The translations under genes were made by a program, and so were the position numbers. Positions 1 through 10,126 of a DNA stretch of 52,741 bases are shown one piece after another. The notes below the pieces were generated by a model. The model made no database searches. It was not told the origin of the DNA and worked only from the letters and a program-made list of their open reading frames with translations. Position 1 is the stretch's first letter. Each line of letters begins with the position of its first letter. The stretch is from Gammaproteobacteria bacterium (lineage in GTDB: Bacteria; Pseudomonadota; Gammaproteobacteria; Poriferisulfidales; Poriferisulfidaceae), in the NCBI GenBank assembly GCA_026706895.1, contig JAPOXW010000007.1:4490-57230 (forward strand), written 5' to 3'.

Positions 1-789
1 CAGGCCGCACGGGAGCGGGCCTGCCGAAGAAATCGATTTAGGGGGGGGGGGGGGGGGCTATGGTTGCGGCACGGTGGCCCTCAAGGCGCCCCCTGAAGCC
101 CTGTTGGCGGGATCCAGGCCCTGCCGGACCCGGGCCGCTCCCGACGCAGCCACGTAAATCATTGAGCGTGTACATGGAGAATCCTGGCCGCATCTTCGCT
201 TCGATGACGAACCGTTCCTGCGGGCCGCAGCCCTCACCAGTTTGCAGAAATCCTCGCCGTGAACCCCGCCGTCCGGGACTGAGATTTGCCTTGCCAGCCA
301 GGACTCTGATACGATTTTTCATCATATTCCCTCCTGCTTCAGCCTCTCACCCCGCATGGTCGGGGCCAGTTCCTGCAACAATGCAACCTGCCTGACCCGC
401 CTTCCGGGCGGAGTCACGCCAGGCACAGCCAGAGTCCTAAAAAATCTTTCTGCTTGTGTCTAAGTTCGTGGCCCCTCCACGTCGGCTGGTACACATATAT
501 TAACAAAACTGTCATAAAAACGCAAAGCGCCCGTCGCGCAGAATTCCGCTAACCGAATGAACTTTCAGAAATTTTATCCTTGCCGCTGAGCCCTCGCAGA
601 TCCTCCCCGAGACTCCGGCGCGACGCCCCGGGCGCGATGCGTCCGAGAAAGCCCGTCCACCCTGCCCGGGAAGAGCCGGATTCCCGGCCCGCATCCAATA
701 GATTTAATAAAAATTACCTTATGATCATATATTTGTGTGATATTTCCAGAGGCACCCGATGAATCCTGCAGCCGCAGGACCCCGCCCGT
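1..789. other. Gene-poor flank with no convincing coding sequence
   Basis: I see no ORF here with recognisable protein features; the open frames are short, proline/arginine-rich and typical of random high-GC DNA. The stretch holds a G homopolymer (41-57), AT-rich pieces around 430-530 and 700-745, and a perfect six-base hairpin TCCTGC-AGCC-GCAGGA at 764-779. The hairpin lies just downstream of the leftward VOC gene and lacks a T-run, so at best it is a weak transcript end. Confidence 0.6.
41..57. repeat. Homopolymer run of 17 G
   Basis: Seventeen consecutive G follow an AT-rich ATCGATTTA. Runs this long are rare and slip during replication and sequencing. No gene overlaps or closely follows it, so phase variation of a visible ORF is not supported. 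The exact length may be a sequencing or assembly artefact. Confidence 0.9.
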
Positions 790-1239
790 TCAGGACAGGT
801 TCCGCGTCCGGTCCTCCGGCCTTGCGAAGACCTGCCCCGGGTCCCGGAACGCCTTGAATTCCAGCACGTTGCCCGCCGGGTCGCGCACGAAGGCCGTCGC
901 CTGCTCGCCGGTCTCGCCCCGGAAACGGACGGTCGGCTCCAGGTCAAATGCCGCGCCGCAGGCCCGCAGGCGCTCCACCAGGGCCTCCCACTGCTCCCAT
1001 TCCAGGATCAGGCCGAAGTGCGGCACCGCGACGGATTCCCCGTCCACCGGGCTGCGGGCCTCTTCCCGGGCCGCCTCGCAGCGGTGCACCGTGACCTGGT
1101 GTCCCATCAGGTCGAAGTCGATCCATCCCTCGGATGCGCGCCCGATGCGGCACTGCAGGACGCCGGCGTAGAACGCCTCCGCCGCGGACAGGTCGTCGAC
1201 CATAATCGCCAGGTGAAACCGCGGACGCGGCTCGCTCAC
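790..1239 (-). CDS. VOC (glyoxalase/dioxygenase fold) family protein
   Basis: A 149-residue protein with two beta-alpha-beta-beta-beta modules of the vicinal oxygen chelate fold. The expected metal ligands can be placed at His9 (RFHLAIMV), His74 (PHFGLILE) and Glu127 (GNVLEFKAF). The FVRDPAGNVLEF strand is typical of the family. Substrate cannot be predicted: glyoxalase, extradiol dioxygenase and resistance proteins share this fold. I chose the GTG start because it overlaps the tsaB stop in a GTGA junction; longer upstream frames only antisense-read or overlap tsaB. It is the last gene of the eno-to-tsaB operon. Confidence 0.85.
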   Translation of the reverse strand: MSEPRPRFHLAIMVDDLSAAEAFYAGVLQCRIGRASEGWIDFDLMGHQVTVHRCEAAREEARSPVDGESVAVPHFGLILEWEQWEALVERLRACGAAFDLEPTVRFRGETGEQATAFVRDPAGNVLEFKAFRDPGQVFARPEDRTRNLS

Positions 1240-1916
1240 GATCGCACCGGATGCCGGAGATAGGTCGGCTGGGCCTGTTCGAAATCCGCAACCCGGCCAG
1301 CTCGAAAATCCCGCAGTGCCAGCTCCAGCACCGATCGGGCATCCGGCCGCAGGCCGGAGTCTACCATCGTCCCCGGGCCGGCGCCCGCCCGCATCTCGGG
1401 CAGGGCCCAACCGGACCCGGCGCCCTGCCAGCCACCGGGCGGCGAGGACAATTGCGCGAGCAGCTCCGCCGGCATCGACAGCGACTCCGGATGCAAGACC
1501 GAGACTTCCTCGGCACCAATCTCGAACATCGCCCAGTAGACTTCTTCCAGCCGCGCATCCATCACCGCGAGCACCGGCGAGACCGGGTGTTCGCGCCAAG
1601 CCCTCCAGGCCAACGCGGCCAGCGAAGAGACCGGCAGCAGCGGCAGGCCGTGGGCGACTGCCAGCCCCTGCGCCAAGGCAGTGGCCACCCGCACCCCGGT
1701 GAACGTACCCGGGCCGCGGCCGAACGCCACCGCCTCCAAGTCGGCGGCAGCCAACCCCGCCTCGCCGAGCAACTCGTCCACTTGCCCCAGAATGTGCCGG
1801 GTGTGTTCCCGCGGCACCGTCAGGGTGCGCTCCCCGATCCGCCCGCCCGCAGCCAAGGCCGCCGAGCAGACTTCGGTCGAGGTCTCGAGCGCCAGCACCG
1901 CGGGGACGTCTTTCAT
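1236..1916 (-). CDS. tsaB: tRNA threonylcarbamoyladenosine biosynthesis protein TsaB
   Basis: 226 residues, the usual length of TsaB, the inactive ASKHA-fold partner of TsaD in making t6A37 on ANN-decoding tRNAs in the cytoplasm. The sequence begins with the family's LALETST strand and contains GRGPGTFTGVRVATALAQG near residues 66-85 and the MDARLEEVYWA segment. The ATG overlaps the yoaA stop as ATGA, and its own stop overlaps the next gene as GTGA, so the three genes are probably translationally coupled. The yoaA-tsaB arrangement is standard in gammaproteobacteria. Confidence 0.95.
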   Translation of the reverse strand: MKDVPAVLALETSTEVCSAALAAGGRIGERTLTVPREHTRHILGQVDELLGEAGLAAADLEAVAFGRGPGTFTGVRVATALAQGLAVAHGLPLLPVSSLAALAWRAWREHPVSPVLAVMDARLEEVYWAMFEIGAEEVSVLHPESLSMPAELLAQLSSPPGGWQGAGSGWALPEMRAGAGPGTMVDSGLRPDARSVLELALRDFRAGRVADFEQAQPTYLRHPVRS

Positions 1917-3841
1917 TCGACCCGCTCCTGCAGGAATTCCAGCGTCCGTCCGAGGTCGGTGCTGGCCGGCATGTCCGGCAAGCCGGCCATAAGGTGGCGG
2001 CCGTACCACTGGCTCTGAAGCCGCGGGTCGGCGATGACGGCCACGCCCTGATCCGTCACGCTGCGGATCAGCCGCCCCACCCCCTGCTTCAGCATCAGCG
2101 CGGCCCGCGGCAGTTGCAGCTGCCGGAACGGGTCGCCGCCCGCCTCCCGGATCGCGTTCATCCGGGCCTGGTAGAGCAAATCCGTGTGCGAGACGAACGG
2201 GATCTTGTCGATGATCACGCAACTGAGCGCGGAGCCGCGGATGTCCACGCCCTCCCAGAATCCGATCGAGCCGAGCAGTACGGCGTCCGGCCGTTCGGTG
2301 AAACGTTCCAGCAGTTTCCGCCGCGGTGCCTCTGCCTGCTTGAGCAGCGTGCAATCGAGGCGCCCCTCAAGCCACTGCCCCGCTTCCTCCATTGCACGCA
2401 GGCTGGTGAACAGCAGGAAGGTCCGGCCGCGCAACTGTTCGAGCAACGGGAACACGGCCTCGAGCATGGCTTCGTTGTACTCCGGTGTGCGCGGGTCCGG
2501 CAGGTCCGGCGGCAGGTACAGCAGTGTCTGCGCCTGAAAATCGAAAGGACTGTCGAGTTGCAGAGTGTCAGTCTCCGCGCCGAGGCCGAGTTTTCGGATG
2601 AAATAGTCGAAGTCCCCGCCGACGGACAGGGTCGCGGACGTGAACACCCAGCGGGGTGCGTACCGCGTGCGCGCCTGCGCAAAAATGCCACTGATGTCGA
2701 TCGGCACCTGATGCAGGGTGAATCCCTGCCGGAAGAGATTCAGGTATTCACAACAATCCTCCTCTCCGCTCGGCCAACCTGCCAGTTCCTCCGCCAGCCG
2801 CCCGCAGCGCTCGGCCAGGTTCTCGATGTCCGGACTGTCCTGCCGACGGTCTTCGGCTTCCTTGCGCAGCACTTCCAGCGCGGAGACCAGCGGCTGCACC
2901 CATTCGGCAAATTCCTCCGGTGGCGGAACCCGATCGCCCGGTTCCACCCCTTCCAGCGCCGTCTGCAACTGCGCCGTCACCTGCTTCACGGCCTGGCGCA
3001 CCATGCGCGCGCACAGGATCAACGCCTGATTCCCGTCCGGTTCGCGCTGCGCCACCGTCTCCGCATCGCGGCACAACTGCTGGATCCTGGCGGTGCTCAG
3101 CTGGCTGCTCCAGAACACCTCCAGCACTTCCGCCAGTTTGTGCGCCTCGTCGAACACCAGCACCTCGAAATCCGGCAGCAGTTCGCCAAGCGAATCCTCG
3201 CGCAGCGCCAAATCCGCCGCGAACAGGTGATGGTTGGCGATCACCAGGTCCGCCCGTCTCGCCCGCTCGCGGGCCCGGACCACGAAGCAGTCCTCATATT
3301 CCGGACACTTCTTCCCGAGGCAGTTCTCCAGCGTCGAGGTGATGGCCGGGACGATCGGATCGTCCTCGGGGCAGTCGAGTTCCGCCAAATCGCCGGTGTC
3401 GGTGTCGTCCGCCCACGCCTGCAGCCCTTCCACCTGTTCATCCGGGCTTCGGCCGAGGTCGCCGGCTACATAGGCCCGGTAGCGGTGGAGGCACAGGTAG
3501 TTGGCGCGACCTTTCAGAAGACAGATCCGGCTGCCGGCAGCACCGTGGATCGATCTGAGCGCAACCGGCAGATCCTTTCGGAACAGCTGATCCTGCAGGT
3601 GGCGGGTGCCGGTCGCGATCAGGGTCTTGCGCCCGGACGCCAGTACCGGCATCAGATAGGCAAATGTCTTGCCGATCCCGGTCCCCGCCTCGACGGCCAG
3701 CGTGCGTTCCCGGCGCAAGGCATCCCACACCGCCGCCGCCATGGCGCTTTGTTCTTCACGGGGCCGGTAGCCATGGACTTCCCGGGCCAGCTGCCCGTTG
3801 CTACCGAAACAGGTTTCCGCGTCGAACTCCGGTGTCGACAC
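1913..3841 (-). CDS. yoaA: ATP-dependent helicase YoaA (DinG/XPD family, Fe-S)
   Basis: 642-residue superfamily 2 helicase of the XPD/DinG type. Walker A is EAGTGIGKT at 51-59 and the DEAH box is at 231-234. Four cysteines between them, Cys117, Cys174, Cys179 and Cys185, match the [4Fe-4S] ligands of DinG/YoaA. Motif VI appears as QGVGRLIRS near the end. YoaA acts with the replisome clamp-loader subunit chi in tolerance of DNA damage; that role is from the family. The start is GTG, two bases after the ispF stop. The length and tsaB adjacency favour YoaA over DinG. Confidence 0.93.
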   Translation of the reverse strand: MSTPEFDAETCFGSNGQLAREVHGYRPREEQSAMAAAVWDALRRERTLAVEAGTGIGKTFAYLMPVLASGRKTLIATGTRHLQDQLFRKDLPVALRSIHGAAGSRICLLKGRANYLCLHRYRAYVAGDLGRSPDEQVEGLQAWADDTDTGDLAELDCPEDDPIVPAITSTLENCLGKKCPEYEDCFVVRARERARRADLVIANHHLFAADLALREDSLGELLPDFEVLVFDEAHKLAEVLEVFWSSQLSTARIQQLCRDAETVAQREPDGNQALILCARMVRQAVKQVTAQLQTALEGVEPGDRVPPPEEFAEWVQPLVSALEVLRKEAEDRRQDSPDIENLAERCGRLAEELAGWPSGEEDCCEYLNLFRQGFTLHQVPIDISGIFAQARTRYAPRWVFTSATLSVGGDFDYFIRKLGLGAETDTLQLDSPFDFQAQTLLYLPPDLPDPRTPEYNEAMLEAVFPLLEQLRGRTFLLFTSLRAMEEAGQWLEGRLDCTLLKQAEAPRRKLLERFTERPDAVLLGSIGFWEGVDIRGSALSCVIIDKIPFVSHTDLLYQARMNAIREAGGDPFRQLQLPRAALMLKQGVGRLIRSVTDQGVAVIADPRLQSQWYGRHLMAGLPDMPASTDLGRTLEFLQERVE

Positions 3842-3843
3842 GG

Positions 3844-4320
3844 TCAGCCGACGTCCTCGAGCAGTGCCACGGCATGCGCGGCGATGCCCTCGCCCCTGCC
3901 CAGCGCGCCGAGACCTTCATGCGTGGTCGCCTTGAGGTTGACCCGGTTCTCGTCCAATTGCAGCAGCTGCGCCATCGACCGGACCATGGCCTCGCGGTGC
4001 GGCCCAAGCCGGGGAGCCTGCGCGATGACCGTGACGTCGACGTTGGCCACGCGCAGACCCCGCGCCTCGATCTTCCGCAGCACGTCGGCCAGCAGGTCGC
4101 CGCTCGCGGCGTCGCGCCAGCGATCATCGTGGTCCGGAAAGTGCTGTCCGATGTCCCCCAATCCCGCCGCCCCGAGAAGGGCATCCATCAACGCGTGCAG
4201 CACCACGTCGCCGTCGGAGTGGGCCGTCACGCCCTGATCGTGTTCGATGCGCACGCCACCGAGCCAGAGACCATCCCCGGCGGTGAACGCGTGAACGTCA
4301 TACCCGTGTCCAATACGCAT
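3844..4320 (-). CDS. ispF: 2-C-methyl-D-erythritol 2,4-cyclodiphosphate synthase
   Basis: 158 residues, the normal size. IspF converts CDP-methylerythritol 2-phosphate to the cyclodiphosphate in the MEP isoprenoid pathway. Metal ligands Asp8 and His10 (RIGHGYDVHAF) and His42 are all present, as is the substrate segment AHSDGDVVLHALMDALLG. The ATG lies 23 bases inside ispD, in another frame; a longer start would add a non-conserved N-terminus read from ispD. The pair order ispD-ispF follows the pathway order. Confidence 0.97.
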   Translation of the reverse strand: MRIGHGYDVHAFTAGDGLWLGGVRIEHDQGVTAHSDGDVVLHALMDALLGAAGLGDIGQHFPDHDDRWRDAASGDLLADVLRKIEARGLRVANVDVTVIAQAPRLGPHREAMVRSMAQLLQLDENRVNLKATTHEGLGALGRGEGIAAHAVALLEDVG

Positions 4321-5023
4321 GATCCGGATCCTGTTGCAAAATCGACTCGGCCCGGGCAAGGTCTTCGGGCCATGTCACCTTTATATTATCCTCGCGACCG
4401 GCGACCAGGCGCGGCCGGTAGCCGCCACGTTCCATCGCCTGCGATTCGTCGGTCACTTCCGCGCCCTCCTCCAGCGCCCGGCGCAGGCAGCGGGCCAGCA
4501 CGGCCAGTTCGAACAACTGCGGCGTCTGCGCCCGCCACAAAACCTGCCGGTCCTCGCTCGCCGCGACCCGGCCGCCCTCGGCGCGCTTGACGCTGTCGGT
4601 CACCGGCACCGCCAGCAGGCCCCCGTCCGCATCGGCCTCGCCCAGCAGCTTTTCGACGTCCGACCGCCACACGCAGGGCCGCGCGACATCGTGCACCAGC
4701 ACCCAGGCATCCTCTCCCGCATCCTGCCGCACGGCCTCCAGCCCGCACAGGACGCTGTCGGCCCGGGTCGCCCCGCCGGACAATTCCCGGAACGCCACCG
4801 CCGCCGGAAGCCGCGGCGGTTCGCCGCCGAGCGCCGACCCCGGCAGCAGCAGGGTGATGCTCCGGACCGTAGGGTGGCACATCGCGAACGGCCGCAGCGC
4901 GTAGTCCAGCATCCGCCGCCCTCCAAGCGGCGCATCCCACTTGGCGCTGCCGAAGCGGGCACCGGAACCGCCTCCCGCCACCACGGCATGGACTTCCTTC
5001 ACGATCGCCTCGCTCGCCCTCAC
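4298..5023 (-). CDS. ispD: 2-C-methyl-D-erythritol 4-phosphate cytidylyltransferase
   Basis: 241 residues. IspD transfers CMP from CTP to methylerythritol 4-phosphate. Recognisable blocks are VVAGGGSGARFGSAKWDAPL (nucleotide loop), DSVLCGLEAV, VLVHDVARPCV, VPVTDSVKR, WRAQTPQLFEL and GREDNIKVTWPEDL. The usual PKQY of the nucleotide loop reads AKWDAP here, so the Lys is kept but the neighbouring Gln is not. The GTG start overlaps the ftsB stop as GTGA; a second GTG seven codons on (KEVHAVVAGGG) is an alternative. Confidence 0.94.
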   Translation of the reverse strand: MRASEAIVKEVHAVVAGGGSGARFGSAKWDAPLGGRRMLDYALRPFAMCHPTVRSITLLLPGSALGGEPPRLPAAVAFRELSGGATRADSVLCGLEAVRQDAGEDAWVLVHDVARPCVWRSDVEKLLGEADADGGLLAVPVTDSVKRAEGGRVAASEDRQVLWRAQTPQLFELAVLARCLRRALEEGAEVTDESQAMERGGYRPRLVAGREDNIKVTWPEDLARAESILQQDPDHAYWTRV

Positions 5024-5349
5024 GGCGCCTCGGGCACCGGTGCGGGAACGACCGGCTCGATTGGACGCTCCCCGACTTCGGGCCCGACCAGCTGGTAGAA
5101 CTCTTCGCCTTCCCGGATCATGCCGAGACGGTCCCGCGCCAGGCCCTCGATCCCTTCCAGCCCGGAGCGCAAATCCTCCAGCTCCGCCGACAGAATACGG
5201 TTGCGTTCGGCCAGTTCTTCATTTTCCCCCTTCAGTCGCCGGACCTCCTCCGCCTGATCCAGCAGGCTCAGCAGGCCGCCGTCGCCGGCCACCAGCAGGT
5301 ACAGCAGCGCCCCGAGCAGCGCCGTCATCACCCAGATCAGCCCGCGCAT
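5020..5349 (-). CDS. ftsB: Cell division protein FtsB
   Basis: 109 residues with one N-terminal membrane span (about 3-22) followed by a periplasmic coiled coil (about 28-75, QAEEVRRLKGENEELAERN) and the family tail RDRLGMIREGEEFYQLV. FtsB is a bitopic septal protein that forms a complex with FtsL and FtsQ. The last 15 residues are proline/valine-rich and not conserved. It lies 19 bases after eno, its usual neighbour, and ends in a GTGA overlap with ispD. Confidence 0.95.
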   Translation of the reverse strand: MRGLIWVMTALLGALLYLLVAGDGGLLSLLDQAEEVRRLKGENEELAERNRILSAELEDLRSGLEGIEGLARDRLGMIREGEEFYQLVGPEVGERPIEPVVPAPVPEAP

Positions 5350-5368
5350 CTCGGAGGACCCACGGCCG

Positions 5369-6721
<1,353 letters not shown>

Positions 6722-7156
6722 TTATCGCAAGGGATCGACGACGGCAAGGAACGGGAACCGATGAAAGTCGGTGTCGCGCGTGCAGATCTGGCTGATGCCG
6801 TGCTCTCGCATCAACACCGCGGTATTCAGGTCGTGGCACAGATTTCCGCGCACGTCCGGCAGTTCCTCCAAGGTTTGCGCCAGCACCGCTTCATGCCGGG
6901 GAGTCGCCAACAGCAGATCAAACCCCGGTGATTCCAGCAAGGACCTGAGAAACCCCCAGGCATCTTGAGACGTCCAGGGAGACCTGGAGGCACGGGCGTG
7001 CGTGGTGACCCGCAGGAATTCATAGCAGACGTTCCACGTCAGAAAAGTCGGGGCCGAATCTTCGCAGGCTTGCAAGACGCTGGCGTGGCAGGGACCGTGA
7101 AACGGTGATGTCCTGTCCGCCGCATAGACCAGGATGTTCGTGTCGAAGACCCGCAC
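6722..7156 (-). CDS. PIN-domain ribonuclease toxin, VapC family
   Basis: 144 residues with the PIN fold and its acidic metal site: Asp5 in VFDTNILVYA, Glu46 in NVCYEFLRV, Asp109 in CHDLNTAVLM and Asp128/Asp130 near CTRDTDFHRF. VapC toxins are Mg2+-dependent endoribonucleases, often cutting tRNA or rRNA. The GTG start follows the antitoxin stop with no gap, which is typical of a toxin translated from the same message. No specific RNA target can be read from the sequence. Confidence 0.9.
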   Translation of the reverse strand: MRVFDTNILVYAADRTSPFHGPCHASVLQACEDSAPTFLTWNVCYEFLRVTTHARASRSPWTSQDAWGFLRSLLESPGFDLLLATPRHEAVLAQTLEELPDVRGNLCHDLNTAVLMREHGISQICTRDTDFHRFPFLAVVDPLR

Positions 7157-7396
7157 CTATCCTTCGTCCAGTATCCGGTAGAGTTCTTCGCGATTGGCGA
7201 CATCGACCCGGAATCCGCCGCTGTCCCAGGTCGGCAGCCGCCGGGGCGCCTTCGACTTGCCTTTGGGGCGGTCAGGCCCGGCGAGAACCCGCCTCAGTCC
7301 CGCTTCGACCAGAGCCGACATGGTCGTCCCGCGCCGCGCGGCCTCTTCCTTCAGTTGCCGCATCACGGTCTCGTCGATGTTGAGCGTCGTCTTCAT
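7157..7396 (-). CDS. Ribbon-helix-helix antitoxin, VapB/CopG-like
   Basis: 79 residues. The N-terminal half, MKTTLNIDETVMRQLKEEAA followed by RRGTTMSALVEAGLRRVLA, is a ribbon-helix-helix DNA-binding fold. The C-terminal tail is basic then acidic and likely wraps the toxin. An in-frame ATG four codons earlier (7406-7408) would give MVIH-MKTT; I prefer the inner ATG because the fold begins there. Both starts sit in or beside the operator candidate at 7395-7410, so binding would block transcription or initiation of its own operon. Confidence 0.88.
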   Translation of the reverse strand: MKTTLNIDETVMRQLKEEAARRGTTMSALVEAGLRRVLAGPDRPKGKSKAPRRLPTWDSGGFRVDVANREELYRILDEG

Positions 7397-7410
7397 ATGG
7401 ATAACCATAT
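7395..7410. promoter_or_regulatory. Inverted repeat, probable VapBC autoregulatory operator
   Basis: A perfect inverted repeat, ATATGG-ATAA-CCATAT, overlaps the antitoxin start. Ribbon-helix-helix antitoxins bind short palindromes in their own promoters, so this is the likely operator. The role is inferred from position and symmetry. Confidence 0.6.
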
Positions 7411-7455
7411 CATAAATATTGGTATCTGTCTCTCTTTGCCCCATCCCCCGCCGCG

Positions 7456-7710
7456 TCACGAACCGGAGGAGTCCCGGCCCCGAAGGCGGCGCCACCAACT
7501 GCCAGCCTGCCGGCCCCGGGTGCCCGCCTCCTCGCGGACGCGGGTGAGCAGACGCCGAGCCCAGGGAAATTCGCTGGCCAGCGTCGCCAGCCCGACCAGG
7601 ATCACCACCAGGCCCGGCCCCGGCGTGACCAGCATAACCAGCCCGGTCAGCAGTATCGCGCCGCCGACAATCAGCACAACTACCCGCCGAAGCGGTGTTG
7701 GAACTTTCAT
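7456..7710 (-). CDS. Small PGPGW-type transmembrane protein
   Basis: 84 residues with two hydrophobic helices (about 9-28 and 32-48) separated by the motif TPGPGLVVILVGLATLASEF, which defines the PGPGW family of putative membrane proteins. The C-terminal third is strongly basic (ARRLLTRVREEAGTRGRQ), which suggests a cytoplasmic tail. The function of the family is unknown. The ATG lies three bases after dcd, so the two are probably cotranscribed. Confidence 0.8.
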   Translation of the reverse strand: MKVPTPLRRVVVLIVGGAILLTGLVMLVTPGPGLVVILVGLATLASEFPWARRLLTRVREEAGTRGRQAGSWWRRLRGRDSSGS

Positions 7711-7713
7711 TTC

Positions 7714-8280
7714 TCAGGCCCGCGGCAGGGTGACACCGGTCTGCTTCTGGTACTTGCCATCGCGGTCCGCGTACGAGGTCTCGCACGGCTCGTCCGTCTC
7801 GAAGAACACCAGTTGCGCCACGCCTTCGTTGGCGTAGATCTTCGCCGGCAGCGGCGTCGTGTTGGAGAACTCCAGCGTGATGTGCCCTTCCCACTCCGGC
7901 TCCAGCGGGGTGACGTTGACGATGATGCCGCAACGCGCGTAGGTGGACTTGCCGAGGCAGATCACCAACACCTGGCGCGGCACCCGCAGGTACTCGACGG
8001 TGCTGGCCAGGGCGAACGAATTCGGCGGAATGATGCACACGTCGCCCTCGTAATCCACGAAACTGTCCTCCGCGAACTGCTTCGGGTCCACCATCGCGGA
8101 ATTGATGTTGGTGAAGATCTTGAAGTGCGTGGAGCAGCGGACGTCGTAGCCGTAGCTCGAGGTGCCGTAGGAAATGGCGCGGCGATCCTGCGCCCGGTTG
8201 ATCTGGCTCGGCTCGAACGGCTCGATCAGGCGTGCCTGTTCGGCCATCTGCCGAATCCAGCGGTCCGACTTGACGCCCAC
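7714..8280 (-). CDS. dcd: dCTP deaminase
   Basis: 188 residues. Dcd deaminates dCTP to dUTP, feeding dTMP synthesis. The N-terminus ([22 protein letters not shown]) and the [13 protein letters not shown] block are characteristic, as is the active-site region [18 protein letters not shown] followed by [14 protein letters not shown], which carries the catalytic Glu. The start is GTG, one base after the apbC stop. The apbC-dcd pairing recurs in proteobacteria. Confidence 0.96.
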   Translation of the reverse strand: MGVKSDRWIRQMAEQARLIEPFEPSQINRAQDRRAISYGTSSYGYDVRCSTHFKIFTNINSAMVDPKQFAEDSFVDYEGDVCIIPPNSFALASTVEYLRVPRQVLVICLGKSTYARCGIIVNVTPLEPEWEGHITLEFSNTTPLPAKIYANEGVAQLVFFETDEPCETSYADRDGKYQKQTGVTLPRA

Positions 8281-8281
8281 G

Positions 8282-9370
8282 TCAATCGTTCTGGATGACG
8301 ATGCGCGGGAACTTGGCGCTGTAGTCCTTCGCCTGGGCCGCCAGCCGGGCGGCCGCGCGGCGGGCGATGTCCCGGTAGATCTGGCTGATCCGGCCGTCCG
8401 GGTCGGCCACCACGGTCGGCTTCCCGCTGTCGGTCTCCTCCCGGATGCGCCGCTCCAGCGGCAACTGGCCGAGCAGTTCCACGTCGCTCTCGCGAGCCAG
8501 GCTCTCGCCGCCGCCCGTGCCGAAGATCGGTTCCTCGTGCCCGCACTGGCTGCAGATGTGCAGGCTCATGTTCTCCACCACGCCCAGCACCGGCACTTCG
8601 ACCTTGCGGAACATCTTCAATCCCTTGCGCGCATCCAGCAGCGCGATGTCCTGCGGCGTGGTCACGATGATCGCGCCGCTGACCGGGATCTTCTGCGCCA
8701 GCGTCAGCTGCACGTCGCCGGTTCCCGGCGGCAGGTCCACCACCAGGTAGTCGAGACCCTGCCATCGGGTGTCGCCGAGCAATTGCTCCAGCGCCTGGGT
8801 CACCATCGGCCCGCGCCAGATCATCGGCGTCTCCTCGTCGATCAAAAACCCGATCGACATGGCCTGCAGCCCGTGGCTCGTCATGGGCTCCAGGCTCTTG
8901 CCGTCCTGCGACTCGGGCTGCCCGGAGATGCCGAGCATGCGCGGCTGGCTCGGCCCGTAGATGTCCGCGTCCAGCACGCCGACGCTCGCCCCTTCCTCGG
9001 ACAGCGCCAGCGCCAGGTTGATCGCCGTGGTGGACTTGCCGACGCCGCCCTTGCCGGAGGCGACCGCCAGCACGTTCTTGATGTTCTCCATCGGCTTGAG
9101 GTTCTTCTGCACCGAATGCGCCTGGATCTCCCAGTCCACCTCGACCTCGACCCGGGCCCCGCCGTCCAGCTGCGCCAGGCGCGTCTCGACGGCCTGCGCC
9201 AATTCGTCCCGGATTCCCTTGGCCGGGTAGCCCAGCCGGATTGCGACCTGTACCGCATCGCCGTCCACCGTCACGTTCTCGAGCGCCCGGGACGTCACCA
9301 GGTCCTGACCGGAACCGGGATCCTGCACGTCCTTGAGCGCGTCCTCGACCTGCTCCTTGCTGAGCGCCAT
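8282..9370 (-). CDS. apbC: Iron-sulfur cluster carrier ApbC/Mrp
   Basis: 362 residues. An N-terminal MIP18-like (DUF59) domain of about 80 residues precedes a P-loop NTPase domain whose deviant Walker A is [10 protein letters not shown] at 105-114. The CSQCGH motif supplies the CxxC that bridges an [4Fe-4S] cluster between two subunits. The protein hands clusters to apo-targets and hydrolyses ATP. The ATG at 9368-9370 has a strong AAGGAG ribosome site; a longer frame upstream is not conserved and was rejected. Confidence 0.95.
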   Translation of the reverse strand: MALSKEQVEDALKDVQDPGSGQDLVTSRALENVTVDGDAVQVAIRLGYPAKGIRDELAQAVETRLAQLDGGARVEVEVDWEIQAHSVQKNLKPMENIKNVLAVASGKGGVGKSTTAINLALALSEEGASVGVLDADIYGPSQPRMLGISGQPESQDGKSLEPMTSHGLQAMSIGFLIDEETPMIWRGPMVTQALEQLLGDTRWQGLDYLVVDLPPGTGDVQLTLAQKIPVSGAIIVTTPQDIALLDARKGLKMFRKVEVPVLGVVENMSLHICSQCGHEEPIFGTGGGESLARESDVELLGQLPLERRIREETDSGKPTVVADPDGRISQIYRDIARRAAARLAAQAKDYSAKFPRIVIQND

Positions 9371-9424
9371 CGTCGAATCTCCTTCTTGCCTTTTAATTAA
9401 GTGTCTTCGTGTTTTGTGATGTTC

Positions 9425-9430
9425 ATTATA
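9425..9430 (-). promoter_or_regulatory. Consensus -10 element before apbC
   Basis: Read leftward this is a perfect TATAAT, 54 bases before the apbC start. No good -35 hexamer lies 16-18 bases upstream, so the promoter call rests on the -10 alone. Confidence 0.4.
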
Positions 9431-9510
9431 CGAGCGGCCCCCATCGCTGCCGCGACCGGAACTCCAAAAGTGGCACCCCGAAATTGCCTGCCAGGGGACT
9501 CCGCATACAG

Positions 9511-9816
9511 TCAAAAGCCACTGGCATCAGCAATATTTTCGTCTAGGGGCTCAATACCGCTGACATCGACACTCGCATTCGCGATGTCGTGATTGGTCTG
9601 CATATTCAGCCAGAACTGTGGCGTTGACCCGAAGAATCGGGCAAGGCGAAAAGCCGTGTCCGGGGTGACCGGGGTTGTTCCTTTCACCAAACGCTCAATC
9701 CGGGTTCGGGGCACGCCGAGGCGCTTGGCAAGTGCGCCCCCGGAAAGCCTCAACGGTTCAAGAAATTCAAATTTCAGGATTTCTCCCGGATGGCGTGGTT
9801 TTTTGAGAATCGTCAT
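9511..9816 (-). CDS. higA: HigA-family antitoxin (XRE helix-turn-helix)
   Basis: 101 residues. The sequence has the HigA opening RHPGEILKFEFLEPLRLSG, a helix-turn-helix (GALAKRLGVPRTRIERLVKG) and the closing TAFRLARFFGSTPQFWLNMQ block. It neutralises the HigB ribonuclease and represses the operon. The chosen ATG (9814-9816) begins just before the conserved domain; it lies 19 bases after the toxin stop. Toxin-first gene order is typical for HigBA. Confidence 0.92.
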   Translation of the reverse strand: MTILKKPRHPGEILKFEFLEPLRLSGGALAKRLGVPRTRIERLVKGTTPVTPDTAFRLARFFGSTPQFWLNMQTNHDIANASVDVSGIEPLDENIADASGF

Positions 9817-9835
9817 GCTGGTCCTTTGGGGTCCG

Positions 9836-10117
9836 TTAGTGATAATCGGTAATTTCCACATCGGCCGGGCCTTGATTTGTCCAGATGAAGCAAATCCGCC
9901 ACTGGTCGTTGATTCGAATCGAGTGCTGCCCTTTTCGATTTCCTTTCAGCACCTTCAACCGGTTTGCCGGTGGCGCGCGAAGATCGTTCAATGTTTGAGC
10001 AGCGGCCAACATGGTTACCTTCCTCGCAGCAATATCGAAAACCTCGGCAGGAAAACCTTTTCCCGGACATCCATCAAGTACGGCGAGAATCAGCTTGCCC
10101 CTTGTGGATTGGATCAT
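9836..10117 (-). CDS. higB: HigB-family ribosome-dependent mRNA interferase toxin
   Basis: 93 residues of the RelE/HigB superfamily. The C-terminal half NRLKVLKGNRKGQHSIRIND followed by QWRICFIWTNQGPADVEITD is highly characteristic and carries the basic and aromatic residues used for mRNA cleavage on the ribosome. It precedes higA in one leftward transcript and is divergent from metG. Confidence 0.94.
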   Translation of the reverse strand: MIQSTRGKLILAVLDGCPGKGFPAEVFDIAARKVTMLAAAQTLNDLRAPPANRLKVLKGNRKGQHSIRINDQWRICFIWTNQGPADVEITDYH

Positions 10118-10126
10118 GGCCGAATT

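Noticed and set aside
1994..4237. 747-codon open frame opposite yoaA and ispF
   Set aside because: Composition is His/Arg/Gln-rich shadow translation of two certain genes.
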